From Sulfopaludibacter sp035606355 (GTDB taxonomy: Bacteria; Acidobacteriota; Terriglobia; Bryobacterales; Bryobacteraceae), in assembly GCA_035606355.1 (NCBI GenBank), contig DATNFO010000038.1, positions 1 through 6,264 of the forward strand: DNA of 6,264 nucleotides. Direction: 5' to 3'. The translations under genes were made by a program, and so were the position numbers. The notes below the pieces were generated by a model that ran no database searches, was not told the origin of the DNA, and saw only the letters and a list, made by a program, of their open reading frames with translations. Every line of letters begins with the position of its first letter. The stretch's first letter is position 1. Shown here in pieces: positions 6,069 through 6,264 of this stretch.

Positions 6069-6264
6069 CTATATCCAGCTCTGCTCGCGCCGCAACTCGC
6101 GCACCATTTCTTCCAACTCGGCCACACGCCTCGCCAGGTCGTCGATCGCTTCGCCTTCGGGATCGGGCAGGCGGCCGTGTTCCAGCATTCCGCCCTCCGG
6201 CCGCACCCGCACCACGCGCCCGGGAATGCCGACCACCGTCGAATGGCTCGGCACCGGATGCACC
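6069..6264 (-). CDS. cysE: C-terminal end of serine O-acetyltransferase (CysE-like; 5' partial)
   Basis: The frame enters from the right edge and ends at a TAG (6069-6071), giving 64 visible residues. VHPVPSHSTVVGIPGRVVRV is the closing segment of a left-handed beta-helix acetyltransferase; 'VPxxSTVVGxPgRVV' is the usual ending of the CysE hexapeptide domain. It is followed by LEHGRLPDP and a helical, charged tail (about 25 residues, AIDDLARRVAELEEMVREL) that is probably a short coiled coil, as in many bacterial CysE proteins with a 'LxHxxLPDPxxxAlxxL' tail. CysE makes O-acetylserine from serine and acetyl-CoA in the cytoplasm, the first step of cysteine synthesis. The catalytic part lies outside the window, so another hexapeptide acetyltransferase cannot be fully excluded. 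It converges on the kinase operon and seems unrelated to it. Confidence 0.82.
   Translation of the reverse strand, partial: VHPVPSHSTVVGIPGRVVRVRPEGGMLEHGRLPDPEGEAIDDLARRVAELEEMVRELRREQSWI

Noticed and set aside
1..6264. CRISPR array, tRNA, insertion sequence or phage features
   Set aside because: No regularly spaced repeats, cloverleaf-like sequence, transposase remnants or terminal inverted repeats with target duplications were visible.

Overview
The window looks like a stretch of chromosome from an Acidobacteriota soil bacterium, most likely of the Solibacter/Bryobacter type. This rests on GC-rich codon use, on an ECF sigma factor of the Sigma70_ECF type coupled to a kinase–TolB-like–TPR protein, on a TolB-like propeller tail ending in a degenerate 'SPDG...DLMLVENFR' pattern, on remnants of a carboxypeptidase-regulatory-like secreted protein, and on a small secreted protein with a GGTGRFxGASG barrel motif. 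The lineage is inferred from these families; there is no rRNA here to confirm it.

Layout. 2-325 (+) is the 3' end of a beta-propeller (PD40/TolB-like) protein that enters from the left. 382 to about 1530 (+) holds no intact gene but a decayed one: a signal peptide start and several pieces of a carboxypeptidase-regulatory-like protein lie in different frames. 1604-2164 (-) is a complete small secreted protein. It is divergent, across about 100 bp that contain an inverted repeat, from a two-gene operon: an ECF-type sigma factor (2267-2866, +) and a 948-residue Ser/Thr kinase–TolB-like–TPR protein (2863-5709, +), joined by an ATGA stop/start overlap. 5710-6068 is non-coding, with a hairpin at each end. 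6069-6264 (-) is the C-terminal end of a serine O-acetyltransferase (CysE-like) that enters from the right.

How the genes may work together. The sigma factor lacks the usual acidic residues of region 2.2 and carries a threonine there (T63, in ATVLVHE). It is translationally coupled to a kinase whose catalytic residues are all present. This fits the known sigma/kinase pairs in which phosphorylation of the sigma factor replaces an anti-sigma factor. The kinase has no visible transmembrane helix, so the pair may respond to a cytoplasmic rather than an envelope signal. The divergent secreted protein is a natural candidate target, but nothing in the sequence proves that.
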